Shown here piece after piece: positions 1-7,395 of a stretch of DNA of 64,000 nt. Each line of letters begins with the position of its first letter. Position 1 is the stretch's first letter. The stretch comes from Acetobacteraceae bacterium (GTDB lineage: Bacteria; Pseudomonadota; Alphaproteobacteria; Acetobacterales; Acetobacteraceae), in NCBI GenBank assembly GCA_022842185.1, contig JALHQB010000010.1:1-64000 (forward strand), given 5' to 3'. The notes below the pieces were generated by a model. The model had not been told where the DNA came from. It saw only the letters and a program-made list of their open reading frames with translations, and searched no databases. The translations under genes and the position numbers were made by a program.

Positions 1-876
1 GCGCTGCGCCTCGATCACCTCGGCGGCCGATCGCGCCGCGGCTTGTTCGGCGGCGCGGCGACCGCGTTCTTCTTCCCCCGCCTGCGCCAGCGCGGCCTGC
101 GCCTGGCGTTCGAGTTCGTCACGCAGCGCCGTCAGCGCCTGCACCTGCTGGGACAATTGCGCGAGGTCCGCCAGCCGCGCCTCGATGGTCGCGCGATCGG
201 CCCGCACCTGCGTGTTCAGCGCCGCCGCCTCGGCCCGCAGCCTTTCGAGCTCCGTCCGCGCCGCGGCGAGTTCTTCGGCAGTCTGCGTCGCCTGGCGTTC
301 CAGCGCCGCGCGCTGCTGTTCGGTCTGCGCCAGGCCGCGCCGCGCTTCGGTCAGGTCACGCGTCGTGCGCGCCGCATCGCCCCCGACCGTCTCCGCCCGC
401 GCCACCGCCTCGGCCAATTGCCGTTCCAGCGTCGCGACGCGGTCTTCCGTGCCCCGCGCACCGACTCCAAGGTCAGCGAGCCGCGCGGCCAGCCGGTCCT
501 GTTCGCTGCGCGCGCTGTCGCGTTCGCCCAGCAGCCGGTCGCGTTCTTCCCGCAGCGTGCCCAGCGACCGCAGCGCCTCATCCCGCGCGGCCGCCGCGGC
601 GGCGAGTTCCGTGCTCGCCCGCGCCAGCCCACCGCGCAGTTCCGCCGCCTGCCCGCGTTCCAGCGCCAGCAATTCCGCCAGTTCCGAGACCTGCCGGTTC
701 AGCCGGTCCAGCGCCCGGTCGCGCGATGTCAGCGCGACCGACAAAAACCCCTGCGCCAGCACGAAGACCAGCAGCACGAAGATGATGACCATCAGCAGCG
801 TGGACAGCGCATCCACATAGCCCGGCCAGGCATCGAGCCCACCACCGTTGCGGCGACGCGAGGACCGCCCGGCCAT
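1..876 (-). CDS. MotB/OmpA-family-like membrane-anchored coiled-coil protein (3' end cut by window)
   Basis: The frame is open from an ATG at 876 down to the left edge (292 codons), so the C-terminus is missing. A short Arg-rich N-terminus is followed by one strongly hydrophobic segment (about residues 20-45, with the motif YVDALSTLLMVIIF). After it comes a long Ala/Glu/Arg/Gln-rich coiled coil. The motif and layout match MotB-like proteins that pair with a MotA/TolQ channel. In that family a peptidoglycan-binding OmpA domain usually follows, but it would lie outside the window. The gene follows the MotA/TolQ-like gene by 16 bases, so the two probably form one complex in the inner membrane. 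Function is inferred from this pairing. Confidence 0.72.
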   Translation of the reverse strand, partial: MAGRSSRRRNGGGLDAWPGYVDALSTLLMVIIFVLLVFVLAQGFLSVALTSRDRALDRLNRQVSELAELLALERGQAAELRGGLARASTELAAAAAARDEALRSLGTLREERDRLLGERDSARSEQDRLAARLADLGVGARGTEDRVATLERQLAEAVARAETVGGDAARTTRDLTEARRGLAQTEQQRAALERQATQTAEELAAARTELERLRAEAAALNTQVRADRATIEARLADLAQLSQQVQALTALRDELERQAQAALAQAGEEERGRRAAEQAAARSAAEVIEAQR

Positions 877-892
877 GATCAGGCCCGGCCGG

Positions 893-2032
893 TCATGAGC
901 GCGGCGATTCCTCGGCGATCGCCGCGATGGTGCGCGTCAGGATCTTGATCTCGTTCCGGATTTCCGCCGTGGCCTGGACACGGCCCTGCGCCACCTCGTC
1001 GATCAGCCGCGCCATGTAGAGTTCAAGGTTGCGGATATTGCCGCGCGTGGCTTCGTCGATCGCCCCGCGTTCCTGCCCCTCCGCCAGCTTCGCCAGCGCC
1101 ATCGCGATGGTGGACTGCCCTTCGGCAACGCGGACCATGACCTGGTTGTTCGCGCGCATCTGTTCGGTCAGCACGGTCAGGCGCTCGGTCATCGTCATGA
1201 TGGCGTTGGATGTCGCCGCGCGGCCTTCTTCACCGCGCTGGAGGATGGTCTGCAACCCTTCGAGGTTCTCCGCCGTCTGTTCCAGCAGGGCGTTCACATA
1301 GGCCGGGATGGAACTGTCCCCCTCCTGCCCCAGCACCCCGGTGGACAGCCGCGTCAGCCCGGCCAGCCATTCTTCCAGCTCATTCGTGAAGCGCGTCTGC
1401 GCCTGCCCGGCCGTCAGGTCCATGAACCCCAGCACCAGCGCACCCGCCAGGCCGAGCATCGAGGTGGAGAACGCCGTCCCCATCCCTTCCAGCGGCCGCG
1501 CCAGCCCGGCCTTCAACTGGTTGAACAACTGGTTCAGATCGCCCGACCCCACCGACATGTTGCCGATGACATCCGCCACCGAACCGATGGTCAGCAACAA
1601 CCCCCAGAAGGTGCCCAGCAGGCCCAGGAAGATCAGCAGCCCGACCATGTAGCGCGACAATTCGCGCGTCTCATCCAGCCGCGACACGATGCCATCCAGC
1701 AGCGACCGCATCGCGATCGCCGACATCGAAACCCGTTCCGTCCGCCGCGCCGACAGCATGGATGCCATCGGCGCCAACAACCGTGGCTGCACCTGCTGGT
1801 CCGCCCCGCGCACAGACCGGAACCCTTCAAGCCAGGTCACCTCGGTCCGCAGCACCACCACCTGGCGCAGGTTCCACCCGATGCCGAACAGCAGCACCGC
1901 CAGGATAACCCCGTTCAGCACCGGATTCGCCTCGAAGGCGTGCCGCAGTTCCGGCCAGACGGCGAAGGTGACCACCGCCACGAAGGCGAGGAACCCCAGC
2001 ATCCGCCACAGATAGACCATCGGCTGCGTCAT
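893..2032 (-). CDS. MotA/TolQ/ExbB-like proton channel family protein
   Basis: The 379-residue protein has two hydrophobic segments near the N-terminus (about residues 7-25 and 38-55). A third and a fourth lie near residues 130-150 and 185-210, the latter with a GLAGALVLGFMD stretch. A long, probably helical C-terminal region follows. The pattern GLLGTFWGLLLTIGSV is typical of the MotA/TolQ/ExbB family, whose members conduct protons to energise a partner protein. The start overlaps the stop of the upstream gene as ATGA, and the MotB-like partner follows directly. No flagellar genes are nearby, so an envelope or stress role is as likely as motility. The exact function is unknown. Confidence 0.75.
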   Translation of the reverse strand: MTQPMVYLWRMLGFLAFVAVVTFAVWPELRHAFEANPVLNGVILAVLLFGIGWNLRQVVVLRTEVTWLEGFRSVRGADQQVQPRLLAPMASMLSARRTERVSMSAIAMRSLLDGIVSRLDETRELSRYMVGLLIFLGLLGTFWGLLLTIGSVADVIGNMSVGSGDLNQLFNQLKAGLARPLEGMGTAFSTSMLGLAGALVLGFMDLTAGQAQTRFTNELEEWLAGLTRLSTGVLGQEGDSSIPAYVNALLEQTAENLEGLQTILQRGEEGRAATSNAIMTMTERLTVLTEQMRANNQVMVRVAEGQSTIAMALAKLAEGQERGAIDEATRGNIRNLELYMARLIDEVAQGRVQATAEIRNEIKILTRTIAAIAEESPRS

Positions 2033-2571
2033 CGGCCGCTCCGCGCCCCCGTATTCGGGCTGACCACGCCGGGCGGCAGGATGTCCACCAATTCCACCGC
2101 CGCGGCCAGCCGCCCCAACGGGCGCAGATCAACCCGAGTCGCGTCCAGCCCGCCGGCAACCAGCGCCGCCTTCACCGCCTGCGCCCGCGCCAGAGACGTC
2201 CGCCGCGCGATCGAGCCATCATTGACCGGCCCCGCCACCTGCGCCTCGATCGTGATGCGCCCGAAGGGCAGCGCGGCAAAGCGTTCGCCCAACTGGCGCA
2301 ACGCCTCGGTCATCGCAGGATCAAGCCGGTCCGTCCGCAGCGCGATCCGCACCGCTCCATCGGCCAGCGCCGTCATCCCCGCCGGCAAGCCAGGCTGCGC
2401 CGGCACCACCTGCGGCACCAGCGGCGCCCCGGTCGGCGCCAAGGCAGGCGGCGGCGGCGGCGCCGGCGCGGGTTCGGGCAGCAACACCGGATCGGGCATA
2501 TCCTGCGCCGCACCCGGCACAGCCCCGGCCAGGACCGCCAGAAGCCCGAAAAGGACCGCCCGCCGCATCAT
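2029..2571 (-). CDS. Secreted OmpA-like domain protein
   Basis: The 180-residue protein begins with a clear signal peptide (about residues 1-22, cleavage likely after GAAQ). A Pro/Ala-rich linker (about 28-60) follows. The C-terminal half contains the spacing SLARAQAVKAALVAGGLDATRVDLRP-type pattern of OmpA C-like peptidoglycan-binding domains; the recognisable short core is RAQAVKAALV. The gene is joined to both neighbours by ATGA overlaps, suhB-like before and the MotA/TolQ-like gene after. It therefore probably acts in the periplasm with the channel pair. OmpA similarity is by pattern only. Confidence 0.65.
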   Translation of the reverse strand: MMRRAVLFGLLAVLAGAVPGAAQDMPDPVLLPEPAPAPPPPPALAPTGAPLVPQVVPAQPGLPAGMTALADGAVRIALRTDRLDPAMTEALRQLGERFAALPFGRITIEAQVAGPVNDGSIARRTSLARAQAVKAALVAGGLDATRVDLRPLGRLAAAVELVDILPPGVVSPNTGARSGR

Positions 2572-3413
2572 CCGGCCGGGCGGGCCTTCACCGCGGCCAG
2601 GCCCTCATTCACCAAATCCCGCAACTTCGGCTGCAAGGCCTGGTTCCCGGCAACCACATTGCACGACACATACGGATCGGACCCATCCGGATCAGTCGCG
2701 GAACCACCCGCTTCCTTCACCATCACCAGCCCGGCCGCGATATCCCACTTCTTCAACCCAAGTTCCCAGAACCCGTCATACCGGCCCGCCGCCAGCCACG
2801 CGAGGTCGAGCGCCGCCGCCCCGAACCGCCGCACGCCCGCCACCTGCGGCATCACCCGATGCAGGATCGACGAAAACTCCGCCTTCCGCGGCACCCCCGC
2901 GAACGGAATGCCGGTGGCGAACACCGCCTCCCGGATATCCTTGCGCCCCGAAACACGCAGGCGCCGATCATTGAGGAACGCCCCCACACCCTTCTCCGCC
3001 CAGAACAACTCGTCGGACGCCGGATTGTAGATCACCCCGGCCACGACCTCGGACGTATCCGTCCCGGTGCGCTTTTCAATGCCCACCGAAATCGCCCAAT
3101 GCGGAATGCCATGCAGGAAATTGGTGGTCCCATCCAACGGATCCACCACCCAACGCCATTCCCAGGACTCATCGCCCGACGCCCCGGATTCCTCCATCAG
3201 GAACGCAAAACCCGGGCGCGCCTTGGACAAATCCTCCTTCAAGCTCTGCTCCGCCCGCAAATCCGCCGTCGAGACGAAATCCGACGGACCCTTCATGCTG
3301 ACCTGGAGCTGCTCCACCTCCCCGAAATCGCGCAACAACCGACGCCCCGCCTTGCGGACAGCCGAGGTGACAACCTGCATGGCAGGCGATAGGCGCGAGG
3401 ATACGAGAGCCAT
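2568..3413 (-). CDS. suhB: Inositol monophosphatase family protein (SuhB-like)
   Basis: The 281-residue protein carries both family signatures: the metal-binding motif DPLDGTTNF (about residues 92-100) and the C-terminal WDIAAG motif (about 220). EESG, another metal-ligand motif, precedes them. Members hydrolyse myo-inositol-1-phosphate and related phosphate esters with Mg2+. In bacteria SuhB also acts with the rRNA antitermination complex. Length is normal for the family. It is the first gene of a tightly coupled minus-strand run, and its stop overlaps the next start (ATGA). The family is certain; whether it is the SuhB orthologue or another IMPase is less so. Confidence 0.88.
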   Translation of the reverse strand: MALVSSRLSPAMQVVTSAVRKAGRRLLRDFGEVEQLQVSMKGPSDFVSTADLRAEQSLKEDLSKARPGFAFLMEESGASGDESWEWRWVVDPLDGTTNFLHGIPHWAISVGIEKRTGTDTSEVVAGVIYNPASDELFWAEKGVGAFLNDRRLRVSGRKDIREAVFATGIPFAGVPRKAEFSSILHRVMPQVAGVRRFGAAALDLAWLAAGRYDGFWELGLKKWDIAAGLVMVKEAGGSATDPDGSDPYVSCNVVAGNQALQPKLRDLVNEGLAAVKARPAG

Positions 3414-3524
3414 GACAGATGGAACCTTGCGGGGAAGGGTAAAAGAGCGAAGGAGCGGAGGGTTAGCGGAACGGCGGGAAGCAGGCCAGGGGGGCGCGGT
3501 TAGGTAGGGGTCCCGCCCCCTGCG

Positions 3525-3622
3525 CGCGCAAGTATGGCAGGGGGCCAGCCCTCCTGCACACGCGAGTATGGCAGGGGGGCCTGCCCCCCTGCACCCCCCG
3601 CTGGGGGCATACGTGCCCCCAG
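3525..3622. repeat. Short GC-rich intergenic direct repeats and hairpin
   Basis: The gap from 3414 to 3636 holds two adjacent copies of a roughly 35-base unit beginning AGTATGGCAGGGGG and ending CCCTCCTGCAC or CCCCCCTGCAC. Each copy can itself fold through its G- and C-runs. A 9-bp inverted repeat follows at 3601-3622 (CTGGGGGCA, loop TACG, TGCCCCCAG). No T-run follows on either strand, so a classical terminator is not certain. No gene is seen in this stretch. Confidence 0.6.
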
Positions 3623-3636
3623 ACCCGCGGTAACTT

Positions 3637-3948
3637 TTAGTGGCGGCCGACGCGGTTGACGGGGCCGCCCCGGTTCATCGGGGTGCCAGGGGCGACGCCC
3701 ACGCCAGGGGCGCCGACACCAACGCCAGGGGCCACACCCACGCCAGGGGCACCGACACCAACGCGAGGGGCCACGCCCACGCCTGGGGCACCCACGCCAG
3801 GGGTCGCCCGCACCACGGGGGCCACAGGACGCACCACACAACCCACCGGCACACCCACCGACCGGCAATACACGACAGCTTCAGCCGGGCGGGCCATACC
3901 ACCCACCGCAACCAAGGCCACCACCAGCACCGAACGCCAAGACGTCAT
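3637..3948 (-). CDS. Small exported Gly/Val/Pro-repeat protein
   Basis: The ATG at 3948 was chosen because GGGAGGG sits 6 bases upstream; an in-frame upstream start lacks this. The product is about 103 residues with a signal peptide (hydrophobic [11 protein letters not shown], cleavage near AEA). The C-terminal half is a tandem array of [15 protein letters not shown] units, about three full copies, mirrored at DNA level. Two Cys residues lie just after the signal peptide. Homology to a named family is not recognised. The repetitive character suggests an extracytoplasmic low-complexity or structural protein. The plus-strand frames across the repeat are shadows. Confidence 0.55.
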   Translation of the reverse strand: MTSWRSVLVVALVAVGGMARPAEAVVYCRSVGVPVGCVVRPVAPVVRATPGVGAPGVGVAPRVGVGAPGVGVAPGVGVGAPGVGVAPGTPMNRGGPVNRVGRH

Positions 3949-4056
3949 GACACACCCTCCCGACGGCACGACGATCGCACCGCGTGGGGGGGAGCATGAC
4001 ACAGACTGGTTAGGCGAAGGTTGTCCTGGCGCCGGAATTCACGGCGCCCAAACGCT

Positions 4057-4623
4057 TCACTTCGCGCGTTCGTAATACGTCGCGTCGGCGGTCTTCACGA
4101 CAATCTTCTCGCCCGCCGTGATGAAGGGCGGAACCATGACCTTCACGCCATTCGACATGACCGCCGGCTTGTAGGAGGACGACGCCGTCTGGCCCTTCAC
4201 CACCGGGTCAGCCTCGACCACCTCGAGCACGATCGTCTCGGGCAGGTCCATCGAGACCGGCTCCCCTTCGATCAGCTTCACATTGACCGTCATGTTTTCC
4301 TGCAGGAACGGCAGGCGGTCACCCAGGATTTCCTTGGGCACCACGGTCTGTTCGAAGGTTTCCGGATCCATCAGCACCAGGTTCTGATCGTCGGCGTAGG
4401 AGTAGGTGAACTCCTTGTCCTCGGTCATCAGCCGTTCGACCGTGTCGGCCGTGCGCCAGCGCTGGTCCTTCTTGGCGCCGGTCTTGATGTTGCGCATGTC
4501 CACCTGGATGATGGCATTGCCTTTCCCAGGGATCATGATGTTCTGCTTGGTGATGGTGTAGCGCTGGCCTTCGAACTCGATGACCATGCCGGCACGCATC
4601 TGGTTGGCTTGCATCTTCGCCAT
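4057..4623 (-). CDS. efp: Translation elongation factor P
   Basis: The 188-residue protein has full EF-P length and its three-domain pattern: KOW-like domain I, an OB domain, and a C-terminal OB domain with the conserved SNGVKVMVPPFI region. EF-P binds ribosomes stalled at consecutive prolines and promotes peptide bond formation. The modifiable lysine is K34 in the loop PGKGNA, which fits beta-lysylation by EpmA. Genes for EpmB and EpmA are about 4.3 kb away, beyond the AT-rich retron island. The efp promoter should lie in 4624-4720, next to the island edge. Confidence 0.96.
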   Translation of the reverse strand: MAKMQANQMRAGMVIEFEGQRYTITKQNIMIPGKGNAIIQVDMRNIKTGAKKDQRWRTADTVERLMTEDKEFTYSYADDQNLVLMDPETFEQTVVPKEILGDRLPFLQENMTVNVKLIEGEPVSMDLPETIVLEVVEADPVVKGQTASSSYKPAVMSNGVKVMVPPFITAGEKIVVKTADATYYERAK

Positions 4624-4769
4624 GGGGGCGGGTGTCCTGAGCGCTTGAAGGTGTGACGTCTAATGATTCGGGCCGATACACCGAGACATGGACAACGGCA
4701 AGTTCAGCGAATTCTCGAGAAAATACTAAATACAAATATGTAAATAAAGTAGTTAAATTCAATTATAAT

Positions 4770-5816
4770 TCACATTGAGTCAATTTTGGCTTTGTATTTA
4801 GCCATTAATTCGAGATGAATTCGCGCGAATTCATTATCTGGTTCGACTTGCAGCCAAAAAATTAGCTTACCTATAAGACGCTCTAATGCCAAAGGATCAT
4901 AAACATTTGGACGATCAGTATAATTTGATAATCCTTTCTTCAGAAACATGTGAACTTTAAATCGAATTTCACGAGAATATGGGCGAGGTAGCTTTAATTG
5001 GGAGCCAGAAACCGAAATTCCTGTCACAATTTTCTTATTATTGCCAGACATTATCCGCGTTTTTCGTGAATTAATAGTAAAATTTTCCTCTGATATAATA
5101 TTAGATACAGAACCAACAAACCAGTCTGGTATTGAGCTGCCGGAAAAAATGATATCATCAGCATATCTTGTGAATGTAAGGTCCAGTTTTGTCGCCAGAC
5201 CAAATAATCTTCGATCAAGACGTTTGGCAATTATATTGCTTATACTGGGACTAGTAGCAGACCCTTGAGGAAGAATGCCATCAACAAAGCAAAGTGAAGC
5301 AAGATAGTAGCTTACCTTTCTCGAATATCCGCATCGATTAAATATCGATAAACCATTCTTAATGGATATAGATGGAAAAAAATCTTTCAAATCGAATCTT
5401 ACAACTACATTTTGACCCAAATGAGATCGAGCGTTGTCAATAAAACTCCTACCCTTTACGTAAGCAAAAGAGGAATCATGCACATTTATATTATCAAGAA
5501 TTTGCTTTTTTATCCATCTTTGGATATGCAATAATGTTGGTGAAGGGGTTTGTATAGTTCGCATCCCGCCGAGCCGCTTTGGGATCTCAAATTTTCTATA
5601 AAAATGCGCCGGATTCGTTATCATTTTAGCAAGTAAGTCTCTTTCAATTCCAATAAGATTTGACAGGTGATTGAACTCAAGAATTGGAGGAAAGTTATTA
5701 ATAGTTAAATTTTTTACGTACTGAACATAAGCAGCAACCATCCATTTCCGATGATGAACCTTTTCATCAAGAAATTGGGACCAAATTTCTGGTATCAGGC
5801 TAGAAGTCTGTGACAT
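4770..5816 (-). CDS. Retron-type reverse transcriptase
   Basis: The 348-residue protein shows the ordered RT motifs: FDLKDFFPSI (141-150), LPQGSATSPSISN (182-194) and the catalytic YADD (218-221). It also has the two features that mark retron RTs: NARSH (128-132, the NAxxH motif of region X) and VTG (264-266, region Y). Length is typical for a stand-alone retron RT, without fused domains. The enzyme would prime from a 2'-OH of an internal guanosine in its own RNA and make msDNA. The ATG at 5816 lies 7 bases after the a2 arm of the RNA, the usual arrangement. The gene is AT-rich and foreign-looking. Confidence 0.93.
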   Translation of the reverse strand: MSQTSSLIPEIWSQFLDEKVHHRKWMVAAYVQYVKNLTINNFPPILEFNHLSNLIGIERDLLAKMITNPAHFYRKFEIPKRLGGMRTIQTPSPTLLHIQRWIKKQILDNINVHDSSFAYVKGRSFIDNARSHLGQNVVVRFDLKDFFPSISIKNGLSIFNRCGYSRKVSYYLASLCFVDGILPQGSATSPSISNIIAKRLDRRLFGLATKLDLTFTRYADDIIFSGSSIPDWFVGSVSNIISEENFTINSRKTRIMSGNNKKIVTGISVSGSQLKLPRPYSREIRFKVHMFLKKGLSNYTDRPNVYDPLALERLIGKLIFWLQVEPDNEFARIHLELMAKYKAKIDSM

Positions 5817-5823
5817 TTGAGGG

Positions 5824-6022
5824 TTCCGTGCGGATCGTCAGGTACCGAACTTCGCAATCGCAGATTCCATCAAAGCCCATATTTTGCAATGCAAAATTGG
5901 TGCTTTGTCGCGGCTCCGTAAGGAGCTGCGGCTATGCACGGATGTGCATCGGAAAAGCTAACGTCAGCCTTAGTCACTGAGGCGTCATCACCTCTATATG
6001 CTACCAGTCGAGCCGCACGGAA
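5824..6022 (-). ncRNA. Retron msr-msd RNA
   Basis: The 5' arm a1 (6022-6013, TTCCGTGCGG) pairs perfectly with the 3' arm a2 (5833-5824, CCGCACGGAA). The pairing extends inward to position 6002 with three mismatches. It is followed at once by TAGC, whose G at 6001 is the likely branching guanosine. Inside are small msr hairpins, among them ATGCAC-ATCC-GTGCAT and GCTCC-TTAC-GGAGC. Next comes a long msd stem: AAAGC...GCTTT enclosing ATTTTGC-ATT-GCAAAAT, about 15 bp. The a2 arm ends 7 bases before the RT start. Structure was folded by eye; extents of msr and msd are inferred. Confidence 0.85.
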
Positions 6023-6044
6023 AGTTTATACTAAACGAGCTAAG

Positions 6045-6410
6045 CTATTTCCGCAATCCAAAGCGCCTGAAAAAACTCGGCTCCATCTGGCTAAGCCTCG
6101 GTAGGTAAGGTGCGGATGTCGATTGCATCACTTTGGACACTTGTGGAACCGCCCAAGGTCGCTTGACAGAACCAGAGAAGATGCTTAGCCGATTTTTCAA
6201 TACCCAATTTCGACCTTTAGCGGTAATTCTAGCGGTTAATCCTTCGAATTCAAGTAGTTCTGCGCCCCCTAATTTTATAATGGCGTCGGCCAGCTGCCCT
6301 GGCGAGAGCAAAAGCCGTTCATGCAGAATATAAAGATCAACCCAGGAATCTGACCTGAACGCCAATCGAATGATCTCGCGTTGAGCAGTACTGATCTCAT
6401 TGATCCGCAC
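6045..6410 (-). CDS. Retron-associated winged-helix protein
   Basis: I chose the GTG at 6410 because GAGG lies 8 bases upstream and the start is 2 bases after the PRTase stop; TTG or GTG starts at 6470 and 6467 would overlap that gene by about 58 bases. The product is about 121 residues. The pattern AQREIIRLAF...LYILHERLLLSPGQLADAI...LLEFEGLTARITAKGRNWV reads as a winged-helix fold: recognition helix, then wing, then a basic end (the motif parts are separated here). A basic tail follows. It probably binds the RT-msDNA complex or DNA and controls the PRTase effector. The assignment is by pattern, not search. Confidence 0.7.
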   Translation of the reverse strand: MRINEISTAQREIIRLAFRSDSWVDLYILHERLLLSPGQLADAIIKLGGAELLEFEGLTARITAKGRNWVLKNRLSIFSGSVKRPWAVPQVSKVMQSTSAPYLPRLSQMEPSFFRRFGLRK

Positions 6411-6412
6411 GA

Positions 6413-7297
6413 TCAAATCCTCGGAAGAATTGGGCGCCACGTCGTTCTCGAAGAAGCGCAACGCCACCAAAATATCGGGAATATATTATTTGGAGGATTG
6501 CAGCCATCTCGATAATATAAAGCCTCTGTTTTTTTGTATCCGAACCTGAATTTCGTAAGAGAAAGATCTCTGTGGTTAGCGCATAATTCAGATTCGAGTC
6601 TCGCCATATCTTCAAGCGCCTCAATGAGAGATTCACCCTCAAAACTATCAGATATTCCGCGCCTCAAGAAATCCACTACAAAATAATCTTTGAAAATAGG
6701 AGGGAGTTGAGCGATTGCTTTTTCCATTCCTGAGACGGAGCAAACATAAATGCTAACCACAAGGCCTTTGTCAGCAATTTTTTGCGCAAGCCATTTTACA
6801 CGTCTCTGAATAGTTTCGCCTGACCCGATAAAATCATCGAGCAAAATAACATTATCGCCGGCATTCAGAATATCCGGCAATCTATTGAAATTTGATATAA
6901 AATTAGGCGTATCCCACGCTAGATTAGCATTCGCAGCAAAGCTCGCCTTCAAAGCGTAAAGTACTGCCTCTGAACTATCTGCATAGTCAGACTTCTGAAA
7001 TGCAGATATTTTTGTGTTACAAGGTTGCAGACTCCAGTCATTCGTTATCTTGTCTCTAATTAAATCAATTCGCTTTCGAACATCTGCGTCGGTTAAGTAA
7101 TGAAACTTATCAAGCAAACTTGCGATGAGACTTTGCTCTCTTGTCGTTTTGCACAAATCAAAGAGTTCAAGAAACGCGCCTTGTCTACCTATGAGCCACG
7201 GTTGCTTGATTGTAAGCAAGACAAGCTTCTCGAGGGTATCTCGAGGTATTTTGTTGTTGCTGCGCTCAATGGAGCCTGTTGCCTCTGCGTCATACAT
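6413..7297 (-). CDS. Retron-associated phosphoribosyltransferase-fold effector
   Basis: The ATG at 7297 gives 294 residues; a TTG at 7324 is the alternative. The core motif VILLDDFIGSGETI is a PRPP-binding loop of type I phosphoribosyltransferases, two acidic residues followed by GSGET. The C-terminus ends PNNIFPIFWW...WRPILPR, a tail I associate with PRTase-like proteins of this kind. In retron classifications, PRTase plus winged-helix accessory genes define one type (as I recall, type III). The protein is the probable toxic effector, released when phage proteins disturb the RT-msDNA complex. Substrate and activity are unknown. Confidence 0.78.
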   Translation of the reverse strand: MYDAEATGSIERSNNKIPRDTLEKLVLLTIKQPWLIGRQGAFLELFDLCKTTREQSLIASLLDKFHYLTDADVRKRIDLIRDKITNDWSLQPCNTKISAFQKSDYADSSEAVLYALKASFAANANLAWDTPNFISNFNRLPDILNAGDNVILLDDFIGSGETIQRRVKWLAQKIADKGLVVSIYVCSVSGMEKAIAQLPPIFKDYFVVDFLRRGISDSFEGESLIEALEDMARLESELCANHRDLSLTKFRFGYKKTEALYYRDGCNPPNNIFPIFWWRCASSRTTWRPILPRI

Positions 7298-7395
7298 TGA
7301 TATGAAGATTTCACCTTTCACCAAAGATTTAGCCCAAGTTTAGCACTGAGCAAAGCGTGATTGACAATCGGGATAAATTCCTATAAAACTGAAAT

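Larger units (their letters stand above)
4720..7395. mobile_element. AT-rich retron defence island inserted beside efp
   Basis: Base composition falls abruptly from very GC-rich to AT-rich near 4720 and returns to GC-rich near 7390. Codon use inside (AAA, ATA, TTA, AAT) is unlike any neighbour. All genes inside lie on the minus strand: a PRTase-fold protein, a winged-helix protein, a structured RNA and a reverse transcriptase. No integrase, tRNA or obvious flanking direct repeat is seen, so the mode of entry is unknown. The right end abuts a truncated IS5-type transposase gene. Boundaries are judged from composition and are approximate. The stretch 4624-4769 between efp and the reverse transcriptase holds the efp promoter region and AT-rich sequence without a gene. 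Confidence 0.8.

Noticed and set aside
43..948. Long plus-strand open frame at the left edge
   Set aside because: It is the antisense shadow of the MotB-like gene. The minus strand encodes a membrane helix plus coiled coil with proper start and operon context.
3656..3800. Repeats that might be taken for a CRISPR array
   Set aside because: The units are short, contiguous and in frame with a protein repeat; there are no spacers and no cas genes.
3640..3999. His/Thr/Ala-rich plus-strand frame over the repeat gene
   Set aside because: It arises from the repetitive GC-rich DNA of the exported repeat protein gene; no ribosome site and implausible composition.
7361..7389. TTGACA and TATAAA as a promoter for the transposase-like gene
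   Set aside because: Spacing is 15 bases for TATAAA or 17 for a poorer TAAAAC, leaving almost no leader. The AT-rich border makes chance matches likely.
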